NCBI GenBank assembly: GCA_963827725.1
Contig: CAWHBM010000001.1
Span: 682,001 to 746,000 of the forward strand
DNA length: 64,000 nucleotides
Direction of reading: 5' to 3'
From: VAXT01 sp963827725
Lineage (GTDB): Bacteria; Actinomycetota; Thermoleophilia; Gaiellales; Gaiellaceae
A program made the position numbers and the translations under genes. The notes below the pieces were generated by a model, which was given only the letters and a program-made list of their open reading frames with translations, was not told the origin of the DNA and ran no database searches. Below, piece by piece: positions 34,743-42,937 of the stretch (its first letter is position 1; each line of letters opens with the position of its first letter).

Positions 34743-34799
34743 CTGACCGACACAGGAATTCCCGCGCAGAGCCGCAGGCTCTGCCATTCGGTCAGGAGG
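34743..34799 (+). promoter_or_regulatory. nested hairpin leader ending in the ABC-F ribosome-binding site
   Basis: The outer arms CTGACCGA (34743-34750) and TCGGTCAG (34788-34795) are perfectly complementary and enclose a second perfect hairpin, GCAGAGCC-GCA-GGCTCTGC (34766-34784). The 3' outer arm runs into the AGGAGG site at 34794-34799, so pairing could mask translation initiation. This resembles attenuator leaders known for antibiotic-resistance ABC-F genes. Confidence 0.55.
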
Positions 34800-34806
34800 T
34801 CCCTCG

Positions 34807-36449
34807 ATGCACCAGCAGGGCGGCACGCTTGCCGCAAACGACATCACAATTCACCGCGGCGCGGACGCGATTCTCGAGCGCGTGTCGCTCGCGGTCACGC
34901 CCGGCAGCCGGATCGGCGTCGTCGGGCCGAACGGTCGCGGCAAGACCACGCTCCTGCGTGCGCTCGCGGGGCTCGAGCCCCTCGACCGCGGCTCGATCAC
35001 CCGTAACCCGCCGGGGCTGCGCGTCGGCTATCTCCCGCAGGAGCGCGACCTCGCGCCCGAGGAGACGCTTGGCTCCTACCTCGCGCGCCGCACCGGCGTG
35101 GGGGAGGTCGAGGCGAAGCTCGCGGCCCTCGAGACCGCGCTCGATAGCGATCCGACCGCTGCGGAAGCGCACGCGCGAGGCGCTCGAGCGCTTCCTCGCA
35201 CTCGGCGGGGCCGACTTCGAAGCGCGCGCTCGCGGCGTGCTCGCAGAGGTCGGCCTCCAGGCGTCAGCTCGACCGGCCCGCGGGCGCGCTCTCCGGCGGC
35301 GAGAAGGGCCGGCGGCGCTCGCCTCGATCCTGCTCGCGCGGTTCGACGTCTTCCTGCTCGACGAGCCGACGAACGACCTCGACTTCGCCGGGCTCGAGCT
35401 GCTCGAGCGCTTCCTGCACGGAGTCCAGGGCGGCGTCGTGCTCGTCTCCCACGACCGCGCCCTGCTCGACCGGACGGTGAATCGAATCGCCGAGCTCGAG
35501 TCGGGCACGCAGCGGATGCACCTCTATTCGGGCGGCTGGGGCGAGTACGAGGCGGCGCGGGAGCACGCGCGCGCAGGGCACGAGCGCGAGTTTGCGCACT
35601 GGGCCGAGGAGCGAGGGCGATTCACGAGGCTCCACCGAGACCGCCGCGAGCAGGCCCGTGTCGGCGGGAAGCAGGCAAACCGCCGCGGGACGCATGCGCT
35701 GATGTCGAAGACGCGCGCGGCGGCGCGCCGGCTCGACTGGCTCGAGCGCGACCGGGTCGAGAAGCCCTGGCAGCCGTGGGAGCTGCAGCTCGACCTCGCA
35801 CCGGAAGGGCGCTCGGGCGATCTCGTCGTCTCCCTCGAAGGCGCAGTGTTGGAGCGGGGCTCGTTCCGACTCGGGCCGATCGACGTGAACGTCGGGTGGG
35901 GAGAGCGAATCTCGATCGCCGGCCCGAACGGAAGCGGGAAGACGACGCTCCTGGACGGGCTGGTCGGGCGACTGACCGCTCACAGCCGGGACGCGGCGTG
36001 TCGGCCCCTCGGTCGTCTTCGGCGAGATCGGCCAGGGGCGAGCGCTCTTCCCGCCGGACGAGCCCATCCTCGGGTCGTTCTGCGTTGCAGCCGGGATTCC
36101 GGAAGGCGAGGTCCGGACGCTCCTGGCGAAGTTCGATCTCTACGCAGACCACGTCCTTCGGCCGGCCGGAAGCCTCTCCCCCGGTGAGCGAACGCGGGCG
36201 GAACTCGCGGTTCAGGCCGCCTGCGGGGCGGGTTGTCTCGTCCTCGACGAGCCCACGAACCACCTCGACCTACCGGCCGTCGAGGAGCTCGAGCGGGCAC
36301 TCAGCGTGTACGACGGGACGCTCATCCTCGTCACCCACGATCGCCGGTTCCTCGAGGGAGTGGGCGTGACGAGGGTCGTCGAGCTCAGCCCGACAGCGCC
36401 TGCTCGAGATCGGCCCAGAGCTCCTCGACGTCCTCCAGGCCGACGCTGA
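34807..36449 (+). CDS. ABC-F family ATPase, frameshifted
   Basis: Conceptually about 546 residues, ATG seven bases after AGGAGG. Two ABC domains without membrane segments: Walker A GPNGRGKTT then, in the next frame, LLDEPTNDLDF; a charged linker; second Walker A GPNGSGKTT and, in a third frame, LSPGERTRAELA and LVLDEPTNHLDL. Shifts occur at about 35170 (extra base), a compensating pair at about 35260-35300 that puts the first LSGGEKGR signature out of frame, and about 36000. ABC-F proteins act on the ribosome; some protect it from antibiotics. The 3' end overlaps the gamma-synthase gene by 65 bases. Confidence 0.83.
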
Positions 36450-37341
36450 GGCGAAGCAGGCCCTCGGGCACGCGGTCGCCCTCCCAGCGGTAGCGCGATT
36501 CCATCGTCGAGGCCACCCCGCCGAGGCTGGTCGCGTTCGTGATCACCCTCGTCGAGGTCTCGACCCGCCGTGCGTCGGGGACGTCGAACGAGAGGAGGCC
36601 GCCGAAGCCCGGGTAGCGAACCGTCTCGACCACCGGGTGCGCTTCGAGCCTGCGGGCGAGCTCAGCGGCCGTCTCGGTCTGGCGTCGGACGCGAACCTCG
36701 AGGGTCTTCAGGCCGCGGAGGAGGAGCCACGCCGGGTCGGGCGCGGCAACGATCCCTGACCGGCTCCGAAACTCGCGCAGGCGGGCCGCCGTCTCCGGAT
36801 CGCGGCAGACGACGGCGCCGAGGAGCACGTCCGAATGGCCGCTCAGGTACTTCGTCGCGCTGTGCAGCACGAGGTCGGCGCCGTGCTCCAGTGGGCGGAG
36901 GTGAATCGGCGTCGCCGCGGTCGCATCCACGAGGACCGGCGCCGGGTGGGCTGCGGCGGCCTCGAGGTCGGGCATCGTCAGGAACGGGTTGGACGGAGCC
37001 TCGAGCCAGACGAGCTCGACGCCGTCGGGCGGCGGTCCGGTCTGGTCGAACTCCACGTGCTTGAGGCCCCAGCGCTCCAGCTCGCGGAACAGAGTCGGGG
37101 TTCCGTAGTAGCAGCCCTCGGCGACCGCGACCGTGTTGCCCGGCTCGAGCAGCGCCAGGACGACCGCAGTCGTCGCTCCTGCTCCGGACGAGAAGAGCAG
37201 AGCCTCGCCACCCTCGAGCTCGCCGAGAACAGCTTCGGCGGCGGCGCCGGTCGGATGGGCATACCGCTGGTAGTAGAACTCGCCCAGCTCCCCGTCCTCG
37301 TACGGCCAGAGCGTCGAGCGGTCGAGCGGCGGAAGTCCCAC
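36385..37341 (-). CDS. cystathionine gamma-synthase-type PLP enzyme
   Basis: 318 residues from a GTG with GGGGA upstream. Fold type I Cys/Met metabolism family: YYQRYAHPTGAAAEAVLGELEGGEALLFSSGAGA near the N-terminus, DATAATPIHLRPLEHGADLVLHSATKYLSGHSDV with the PLP Lys in SATK, and RLSVGLEDVEELWADLEQAL at the end. Shorter than the usual 380 residues because the N-terminal arm is reduced. May be a synthase, gamma- or beta-lyase. Confidence 0.87.
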   Translation of the reverse strand: MGLPPLDRSTLWPYEDGELGEFYYQRYAHPTGAAAEAVLGELEGGEALLFSSGAGATTAVVLALLEPGNTVAVAEGCYYGTPTLFRELERWGLKHVEFDQTGPPPDGVELVWLEAPSNPFLTMPDLEAAAAHPAPVLVDATAATPIHLRPLEHGADLVLHSATKYLSGHSDVLLGAVVCRDPETAARLREFRSRSGIVAAPDPAWLLLRGLKTLEVRVRRQTETAAELARRLEAHPVVETVRYPGFGGLLSFDVPDARRVETSTRVITNATSLGGVASTMESRYRWEGDRVPEGLLRLSVGLEDVEELWADLEQALSG

Positions 37342-37369
37342 GTCCCCGACTGTACTAGTCTCCTTCGCC

Positions 37370-38935
37370 GTGGCCGGGACCGACGAATCGACCCAGGGCA
37401 AGCTCGAGCGGCTCGAGAAGCTGCGCGACGAGGCGGAGCATCCCGCCAGCGAAAAGGCAGTCGCGCGGCAGCACGAGCAGGGCAAGATGCTGGCCCACGA
37501 GCGGGTCGAGAAGCTGCTCGACAAGGGCTCGTTCGTCGAGCTCGACCGCTTCGTCCGCCATCGCAACCCGCTCTTCGGGATGATGGATCGGCGTCCCTAC
37601 GGCGACGCGGTCGTGACGGGTTACGGGACGATCTTCGGCCGCAAGGTCTTCGTCTTCTCGCAGGACTTCACGATCTTCGGCGGCAGCCTCTCCGAGGCCT
37701 TCGCCGAGAAGATCTGCAAGGTCATGGATCTCGCCGCGAAGTACGGCTGCCCGGTGATCGGGATCAACGACTCGGGCGGCGCGCGGATCCAGGAGGGCGT
37801 CGTCTCGCTCGCCGGCTACGCGGAGATCTTCTGGCGCAACGTTCAGGCGTCGGGCGTGATCCCGCAGATCAGCCTCGTGATGGGGCCGACCGCCGGTGGG
37901 GCCGTCTACTCGCCCGCGATGACCGACTTCGTGCTCATGGTCGAGGGGACGTCGTACATGTTCATCACGGGGCCCGACGTGGTGAAAACGGTGACCGGCG
38001 AGGAGGTCAGCTTCGAGGAGCTGGGCGGCGCCGCGACCCATGCTGGGAAGTCCGGGGTCGCGCATTTCATGTCTCCGAACGAGGAGGCCTGTCTCGAGGA
38101 CGCCCGCTACCTGCTCTCGTTTCTGCCCCAGAACAACCTCGACCCGCCGCCGTACTCGGAGCCCTCTGACCCGATCGACCGAGCAGATGCCGAGCTCGAC
38201 TCCCTGATCCCGGACAATCCGAACAAGCCGTACGACATGAAGGACATCGTCCGGCGCGTCGTCGACGACGGCGAGTTCTTCGAGGTGCACGAGCGCTTTG
38301 CCGAGAACATCGTTTGCGGCTTCGCGCGGCTCGGTGGGCACTCGGTCGGCGTCGTCGGGAACCAGCCGAAGGCGCTCGCGGGCGTGCTCGACATCGACTC
38401 GTCCGTGAAGGCAGCGCGGTTCGTGCGCACGTGCGACGCGTTCAACATCCCGCTCGTTACCTTCGTCGACGTGCCGGGATTCCTGCCTGGTACCGCACAG
38501 GAGTGGGGCGGGATCATCCGTCACGGCGCCAAGCTCTTGTACGCCTACTGCGAGGCGACAGTGCCGAAGCTCGCCGTGATCACGCGCAAGGCGTACGGGG
38601 GCGCGTACGACGTCATGAGCTCCAAGCACATTCGGGCCGATTTCAACTTCGCGTGGCCGACGGCGGAGGTCGCGGTGATGGGCCCGGAGGGCGCGGTCAA
38701 CATCGTCTTCCGGAAGGAGCTCGAGGAGGCGGCCGACGCCGAGTCGCGCCGGGAGGAGCTCGTCGCCGACTACCGCGAGCAGTTTGCAAACCCGTACGTC
38801 GCAGCCGAGCGTGGTTATGTCGACGAGGTGATCGAGCCGCGGCGGACGAGGGCAGTGCTGATCGACGCCCTTCTGACCTCGCTCACGAAGCGCGAGCCGA
38901 GGCCGCGCCGTAAGCACGGAAACATCCCGCTTTAG
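37370..38935 (+). CDS. acyl-CoA carboxylase carboxyltransferase (beta) subunit, PccB/AccD type
   Basis: 521 residues, GTG start. Crotonase-fold N and C halves: GYGTIFGRKVFVFSQDFTIFGGSLSEAFAEKI, INDSGGARIQEGV and MGPTAGGAVYSPAMTDF in the N half; FVDVPGFLPGTAQEWGGIIRHGAKLLYAY and KAYGGAYDVMSSKHI in the C half, forming the acyl-CoA and biotin oxyanion pockets. It transfers carboxyl from biotin to propionyl- or acetyl-CoA. The biotin subunit partner lies at 42938. Confidence 0.95.
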   Translation: MAGTDESTQGKLERLEKLRDEAEHPASEKAVARQHEQGKMLAHERVEKLLDKGSFVELDRFVRHRNPLFGMMDRRPYGDAVVTGYGTIFGRKVFVFSQDFTIFGGSLSEAFAEKICKVMDLAAKYGCPVIGINDSGGARIQEGVVSLAGYAEIFWRNVQASGVIPQISLVMGPTAGGAVYSPAMTDFVLMVEGTSYMFITGPDVVKTVTGEEVSFEELGGAATHAGKSGVAHFMSPNEEACLEDARYLLSFLPQNNLDPPPYSEPSDPIDRADAELDSLIPDNPNKPYDMKDIVRRVVDDGEFFEVHERFAENIVCGFARLGGHSVGVVGNQPKALAGVLDIDSSVKAARFVRTCDAFNIPLVTFVDVPGFLPGTAQEWGGIIRHGAKLLYAYCEATVPKLAVITRKAYGGAYDVMSSKHIRADFNFAWPTAEVAVMGPEGAVNIVFRKELEEAADAESRREELVADYREQFANPYVAAERGYVDEVIEPRRTRAVLIDALLTSLTKREPRPRRKHGNIPL

Positions 38936-38960
38936 ATCGAGCCGCACTCTTAAAGCGGTA

Positions 38961-39034
38961 CAGCCAACCTCCTCCCCGGTGCGATCGTAACTGGGAATTT
39001 CGCACTCATGGGTGACAGAATCGGGTCGAGTCTG
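38961..39034. repeat. dispersed 74-bp repeat, copy 1
   Basis: Begins CAGCCAACCTCCTCCCCG and shares CGATCGTA, GGGAA, CGCAC and TG(T/G)GTGAC blocks with 53697-53770. It fills the gap between the carboxyltransferase and GGDEF/HD-GYP genes. Just left of it a weak hairpin (CCGC and GCGG, nine-base loop, 38942-38958) could end the carboxylase transcript. Confidence 0.7.
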
Positions 39035-39094
39035 TGCCCCGCGCGAGGCCTGTGCTCGCGCCGCAAACGAGCCGCAAGCTGGACTAGATGAAGG

Positions 39095-40891
39095 CTACGA
39101 GGCGATCGCCTCGGCTACGAGCTCGTCGTCCAGGGCCGGGCGGAGCTCCTCGGCCAGCGCGCTGACGACGTCGGGGTCGAACTGGGTGCCCGCGCAGCGC
39201 TCGAGTTCCGCGAGCGCATCAACCTGCGTCAATCGGCCTCGGTAGACCCGGTCGGAGGTCATTGCGTCGTAGGCGTCGACGACGAAGATGATCCGCGCGC
39301 CGAGCGGGATCTCCGGGCCGGGCAGGCGGTCGGGGTATCCGGTCCCGTCCCAGCGCTCGTGGTGGTGGAGGATCCACTCTGCAACGGGGTCGATGCCGAG
39401 GCTGTCAAGCATCCGGAAGCCGATCTGCGGATGGCGCTCGAGCACCAGCCGCTCGGGCCCGGTGAGAGGGCCCGGCTTGCGGAGGATCTCCTCGGGAATC
39501 GCAAGCTTGCCGAGATCGTGCAGGCTGCCGGCGAGGCGGGAGAGCTCGATCTGCTCCTGGTCGAGGCCGAGACGCTCGGCAACACGCGCGGCGAGGTCGG
39601 CGACTCGTGCGGAATGACTGCCCGTGTACGTGTCTCTGAGGTCGACCGCCTTGGCGAGGCTCGCCGCCGCGCGGAACCGAGCGGCGCGATCCGGGCCTAC
39701 CGCGAGCCTTCTCAGCTCGGCCAGCTCGACGACGTCCGGCCGGTAGACGTGGACCCGATTCTTTCCGTTTTCCTTCGCCCAGTAGAGGGCGCTGTCCGCC
39801 AACCGAATCAGCTCACCCCGGTCTGGCGCCTGCCGGGGGAACGTGGCGATACCCGCAGAGACGGTGACCGAGCCCATGTGGTCGAGCCGGAGAGCCGCAA
39901 TTCGCGCGAGAATCGCAGTTGTGGCCTCGACCGCCTCGGTCTCAGCGTAGTCGGGCAGCAGGAGTGCAAACTCGTCGCCGCCCAGCCGGAACGCCTCGCC
40001 GTTCTGACGGAGCGTGGTGGCGAGCTGCGAAAGGACGTCGTCGCCTGCGGGATGGCCGAAGAGGTCGTTGACGCGCTTGAAGTCGTCCACGTCCACGAGG
40101 CAAAGGCTGAAGGGGCGGTCGTTTCGCTCCGCGTCGAGCAGTTCGCGCTCTAGCCGGTCGTGGAAGTGCCGGTGGTTGCCGAGCCCGGTGAGCGGGTCGG
40201 TCAGCGCGAGCTTCATTGCCCGGAGCGCCCGGTAGGTCGAGCGCTGGTAGAGGGCGATCGCGAGCAGCGGGCCGACGAGAGCCGCGGAAAGCAGCGGCGA
40301 GCGCTGCCAGAGCACGACGAGCACGAGTGCCGCCGAGGCCATCAGCGCAAAGATCATGATCGTCCACCGAACGCTTGCCTTGATCAGTTCGAAGAACGGT
40401 CGTCGCGACGTGACTGCGACGACGAGGGAGATCAGCACGAGGTTGAGCCCGTACTGGGTGGATGCCGACACGCCGACCTTCGCGATCAGGGCGTCGGTCC
40501 CGTCTCCCGGGATGAAGCTGACGAGGAGGCCGCCGCACGCCGCCGCGCATGCGAACACGGAGCCGTTGTAGGCGATGCGGATCAGAGGCCGGTGCTCGGT
40601 CAGCTGGATGAGGACGGGCGCCGCGAACGCGACGAGGACGCCGGCTGCCCAGCCGAAGAGCACGATCGCACTCGCCGCGAACACGAACGAGAGCGAGACG
40701 CCCCCGCTGTTCGGCCCCTCGATCGGAACCGGGTAGCGGCTCGCAAGCGTCGAGGCCGCGAGGAGCGCCGCCACGCCCAGGAGCGAGGACGCGCTGTGCT
40801 CTCCGGTCGCGAAGGAGTACCCCGCGAAGAGCACGGACACGAGTCCGACAAGGCAGATCGGCGCAACGATCGGCGCCAGGCGCTGTGGCAT
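39095..40891 (-). CDS. membrane GGDEF and HD-GYP cyclic-di-GMP protein
   Basis: 598 residues; ATG with GGGGGGAG upstream. Six to seven TM helices (about 5-210), then GGDEF domain (TDPLTGLGNHRHF, LGGDEFALLLP, intact catalytic motif) and HD-GYP phosphodiesterase (SLHDLGKLAIP, HPQIGFRMLD, HHHERWDGTGYPDRLPG). It could both make and degrade c-di-GMP. A small membrane-peptide gene ends 27 bases upstream, so the two are probably co-transcribed. Confidence 0.93.
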   Translation of the reverse strand: MPQRLAPIVAPICLVGLVSVLFAGYSFATGEHSASSLLGVAALLAASTLASRYPVPIEGPNSGGVSLSFVFAASAIVLFGWAAGVLVAFAAPVLIQLTEHRPLIRIAYNGSVFACAAACGGLLVSFIPGDGTDALIAKVGVSASTQYGLNLVLISLVVAVTSRRPFFELIKASVRWTIMIFALMASAALVLVVLWQRSPLLSAALVGPLLAIALYQRSTYRALRAMKLALTDPLTGLGNHRHFHDRLERELLDAERNDRPFSLCLVDVDDFKRVNDLFGHPAGDDVLSQLATTLRQNGEAFRLGGDEFALLLPDYAETEAVEATTAILARIAALRLDHMGSVTVSAGIATFPRQAPDRGELIRLADSALYWAKENGKNRVHVYRPDVVELAELRRLAVGPDRAARFRAAASLAKAVDLRDTYTGSHSARVADLAARVAERLGLDQEQIELSRLAGSLHDLGKLAIPEEILRKPGPLTGPERLVLERHPQIGFRMLDSLGIDPVAEWILHHHERWDGTGYPDRLPGPEIPLGARIIFVVDAYDAMTSDRVYRGRLTQVDALAELERCAGTQFDPDVVSALAEELRPALDDELVAEAIAS

Positions 40892-40918
40892 CTTCGCTCC
40901 CCCCTCAGCCCCGGCCCG

Positions 40919-41026
40919 CTACCACTCCCAGTTGAAGTGGACGTTGAATTCGATGGCACCGGCCAACAGGCCGATGACAACGACGACGAGCATCAGAACG
41001 AACAGTCGTGGTCTCCACTCAAGCAC
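40919..41026 (-). CDS. 35-residue single-span membrane peptide
   Basis: GTG start after GGGAGGG at good spacing. The peptide begins LEWRPRLFVLM, has one helix (VLMLVVVVIGLLAGA) and ends FNVHFNWEW, aromatic-rich. Too short for ordinary gene finders, but the ribosome-binding site, basic-then-hydrophobic layout and position 27 bases before the GGDEF/HD-GYP gene support a real gene. Function unknown; may be a regulator or membrane partner. Confidence 0.6.
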   Translation of the reverse strand: MLEWRPRLFVLMLVVVVIGLLAGAIEFNVHFNWEW

Positions 41027-41090
41027 GTTTGCTTCCCTCCCAGAGTCGAAGTGCGGACAGCGATTGTCACCCGCGCACCAGCCCAAACCA

Positions 41091-41106
41091 TCACCCTTTC
41101 GGGTGA
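41091..41106 (-). terminator. hairpin downstream of the NlpC/P60 gene
   Basis: TCACCC and GGGTGA pair around a GAAA tetraloop (minus-strand sense), about 40 bases after the NlpC/P60 stop and upstream of the small membrane-peptide gene. No T-tract follows; it may also be part of the leader of the next operon. Confidence 0.4.
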
Positions 41107-41144
41107 ACGTGATCTACCCCGTTAAGTGGCTGCTCTGCGGGCGT

Positions 41145-42161
41145 TTACAGGCCGGCTTCGGCCAGCGGCCGGCGGCCCCAGGAGAGCCGGTCGTCGTACC
41201 AGCCTGCGAGCGGCGCTAGTGCGACGCCGTACCGCGACGAGTGGATCAGCCAGCCGTTGCCGAGATAGATCGCCATGTGGTCGACCTGCGCGGGCCTGGC
41301 ACCGCGGCCACCGAAGAAGAGGAGATCGGCAGGCGCGAGCCGGGCGGGCTTGATCCGCCTCGGGCGCGGCACCTCACCGGCCATCGCGGCAGCGGTTCGA
41401 CCGCGCAACGTGTTCGAAAGCCTTGGGGCGCCGGGGTAGGACTGGAGCTTGTAGACCCGCCACGCGAATCCGGAGCAGTCGAAGCCACCGCGAGGCTGAA
41501 GGCCGAAGGGTGACGCCGGCCACTCGCTTTCGCCGCCCCAGATGTAGGGGAAGCCGATGAAGCCGACCGCGGTCGTGAGCACACGCCTCTGCCACGGCGT
41601 CAGGGTCGGGATCTCGAACGCCTCCGCTGCCTCCTCCACGTTCTCCCGGTCCCATTCGGACAGGCGCAGGATCTGCGCGACGGAGTAGGCGACTTCGGCG
41701 CGCGGTGCGGGATCCGAAGGGAGCCGCTCGAGGTCGTCCTGGCCTGTCGGGTGATTCGTGCGCAGGCCCAGCAGGCGTGCGACGACCTCGGTCCCGAATC
41801 TGGCCGGTGGACGGAGGCCCGCTGCTGCGGCCGCCTCGTGAAAGGCCGACGCTTCGGCGCCGAGACCGAGTGCCCGGACAAGCCGTGCATCGAGCTGGGC
41901 CATCGTCACCGGCGTTCTCGGGTTTGCCACCTCCCTGGGCTCCTCCTCGGTCAGGGCGGCGACGAGCTGCTCGAGCTCGCCCTGTGTGAGGGGGTCGTTC
42001 GGTCGAAACTTCGACACGCTGCGCGCCATCAAGCCCTGGGAGACGACGAGCTTGATCTGAGGCTGCGCCCACGAGCGTTTGCCCGACGGCGAGGCGCCTG
42101 GCGCGGCCGCTAGGCCGGCGAGCACGCACACCAAGACAGCGAGAGGGCGCAGACGTCTCAC
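41145..42161 (-). CDS. secreted NlpC/P60 peptidoglycan hydrolase
   Basis: 338 residues, GTG start, signal peptide (LAVLVCVLAGLAAAPGASPS). Residues about 30-190 contain SLH-like helical repeats (VSQGLMARSVSKFRPNDPLTQGELEQLV and ILRLSEW). The C-terminal NlpC/P60 domain has catalytic Cys in GFDCSGFAWRVY, His in QVDHMAIYLGNG and a third polar His in LIHSSR. It likely cleaves peptide stems in cell-wall remodelling. Confidence 0.9.
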   Translation of the reverse strand: MRRLRPLAVLVCVLAGLAAAPGASPSGKRSWAQPQIKLVVSQGLMARSVSKFRPNDPLTQGELEQLVAALTEEEPREVANPRTPVTMAQLDARLVRALGLGAEASAFHEAAAAAGLRPPARFGTEVVARLLGLRTNHPTGQDDLERLPSDPAPRAEVAYSVAQILRLSEWDRENVEEAAEAFEIPTLTPWQRRVLTTAVGFIGFPYIWGGESEWPASPFGLQPRGGFDCSGFAWRVYKLQSYPGAPRLSNTLRGRTAAAMAGEVPRPRRIKPARLAPADLLFFGGRGARPAQVDHMAIYLGNGWLIHSSRYGVALAPLAGWYDDRLSWGRRPLAEAGL

Positions 42162-42208
42162 AGACCGATTTATCGTCGGTTGCGCTGGAGGGCTTTAGTC
42201 TCTATGGG

Positions 42209-42421
42209 GTGGAGTTGGAGATCACCCCCGAGCCGACCCCGGAAGAGCGGGAAGCCCTGCTCGCCGCGCTCACGTCAGCGCCCGGCGGCCAGGCCGATCC
42301 CTATCGCAGCGTCTGGCGGCTGGCTGGACTGCTCGAGAGCGTCGAGTCCGGCGGCGAACCACCGCGCTCGGCGGCCCCTGGCGGATCTCCTCGCAGCAGG
42401 CCCGGCGCGAGCCGAGCGTAG
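42209..42421 (+). CDS. small acyl-CoA carboxylase epsilon-like protein
   Basis: 70 residues, GTG start. The first 55 residues (ITPEPTPEEREALLAALTSA then DPYRSVWRLAGLLESVES) resemble the short epsilon subunits of actinobacterial acyl-CoA carboxylases, with an acidic PTxEE start and a terminal SxWR helix. It lies near the biotin subunit gene. The end runs 121 bases into the antisense of pgsA, so the true stop could be earlier if there is a base error. Assignment is tentative. Confidence 0.5.
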   Translation: MELEITPEPTPEEREALLAALTSAPGGQADPYRSVWRLAGLLESVESGGEPPRSAAPGGSPRSRPGASRA

Positions 42422-42915
42422 TCGAGCCCCGAGATCCACGTCAGCGCCAGGGCGACGCCGAGGCCCCACACCGCGATCGAGTCGTCGACCGCACCGGCAG
42501 CGGCCAGCCCGCCGAGTGCCGCTGCGACCGCCTGCGTCCAGGTCTTCAGGCGCCCGAGGTCGCGGGCCCGGAGCACGACGCCCCGCTCGAGCGCGGCGAG
42601 CCTGAGCCCCGAGATGAGCAACTCCCGCGCCACGATTGCAGCGACCATCCAGGCCGGGAATACGTCGCGGCCGACTAGGACGATCATCACGGTCAGGACG
42701 AGAAGCTTGTCGGCGATCGGATCGAGGAGCGAGCCGAGGGCCGATGAGCGCCCGGTGCGCCGCGCGACCCGCCCGTCGACCCAATCCGTCGCCATGGCGA
42801 CGCAAAAGAGCGCCGTCGCCCAGTAGTCGTGGCCCTCGAATTCCCAGAGGTAGAGGACGACGACGAACGGCGCGACGGCAGCCCGCGCCAAGGTCAGCTG
42901 ATCGGCAAAGCTCAC
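42301..42915 (-). CDS. pgsA: CDP-alcohol phosphatidyltransferase (PgsA-like)
   Basis: 204 residues from the GTG at 42915; an ATG at 42939 overlaps the divergent carboxylase ATG. The CDP-alcohol motif D-G-x2-A-R-x8-G-x3-D-x3-D is complete in DWVDGRVARRTGRSSALGSLLDPIADK. Five to six membrane helices follow the family pattern. It probably makes phosphatidylglycerol phosphate from CDP-diacylglycerol and glycerol-3-phosphate; other alcohols are possible. Confidence 0.87.
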   Translation of the reverse strand: MSFADQLTLARAAVAPFVVVLYLWEFEGHDYWATALFCVAMATDWVDGRVARRTGRSSALGSLLDPIADKLLVLTVMIVLVGRDVFPAWMVAAIVARELLISGLRLAALERGVVLRARDLGRLKTWTQAVAAALGGLAAAGAVDDSIAVWGLGVALALTWISGLDYARLAPGLLRGDPPGAAERGGSPPDSTLSSSPASRQTLR

Positions 42916-42937
42916 GGGCGGAGAGAATACGCCCGAC

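Noticed and set aside
41040..41110. c-di-GMP (GEMM) riboswitch upstream of the GGDEF/HD-GYP operon
   Set aside because: A GAAA-capped hairpin is present, but the conserved GEMM blocks and the second arm are absent.
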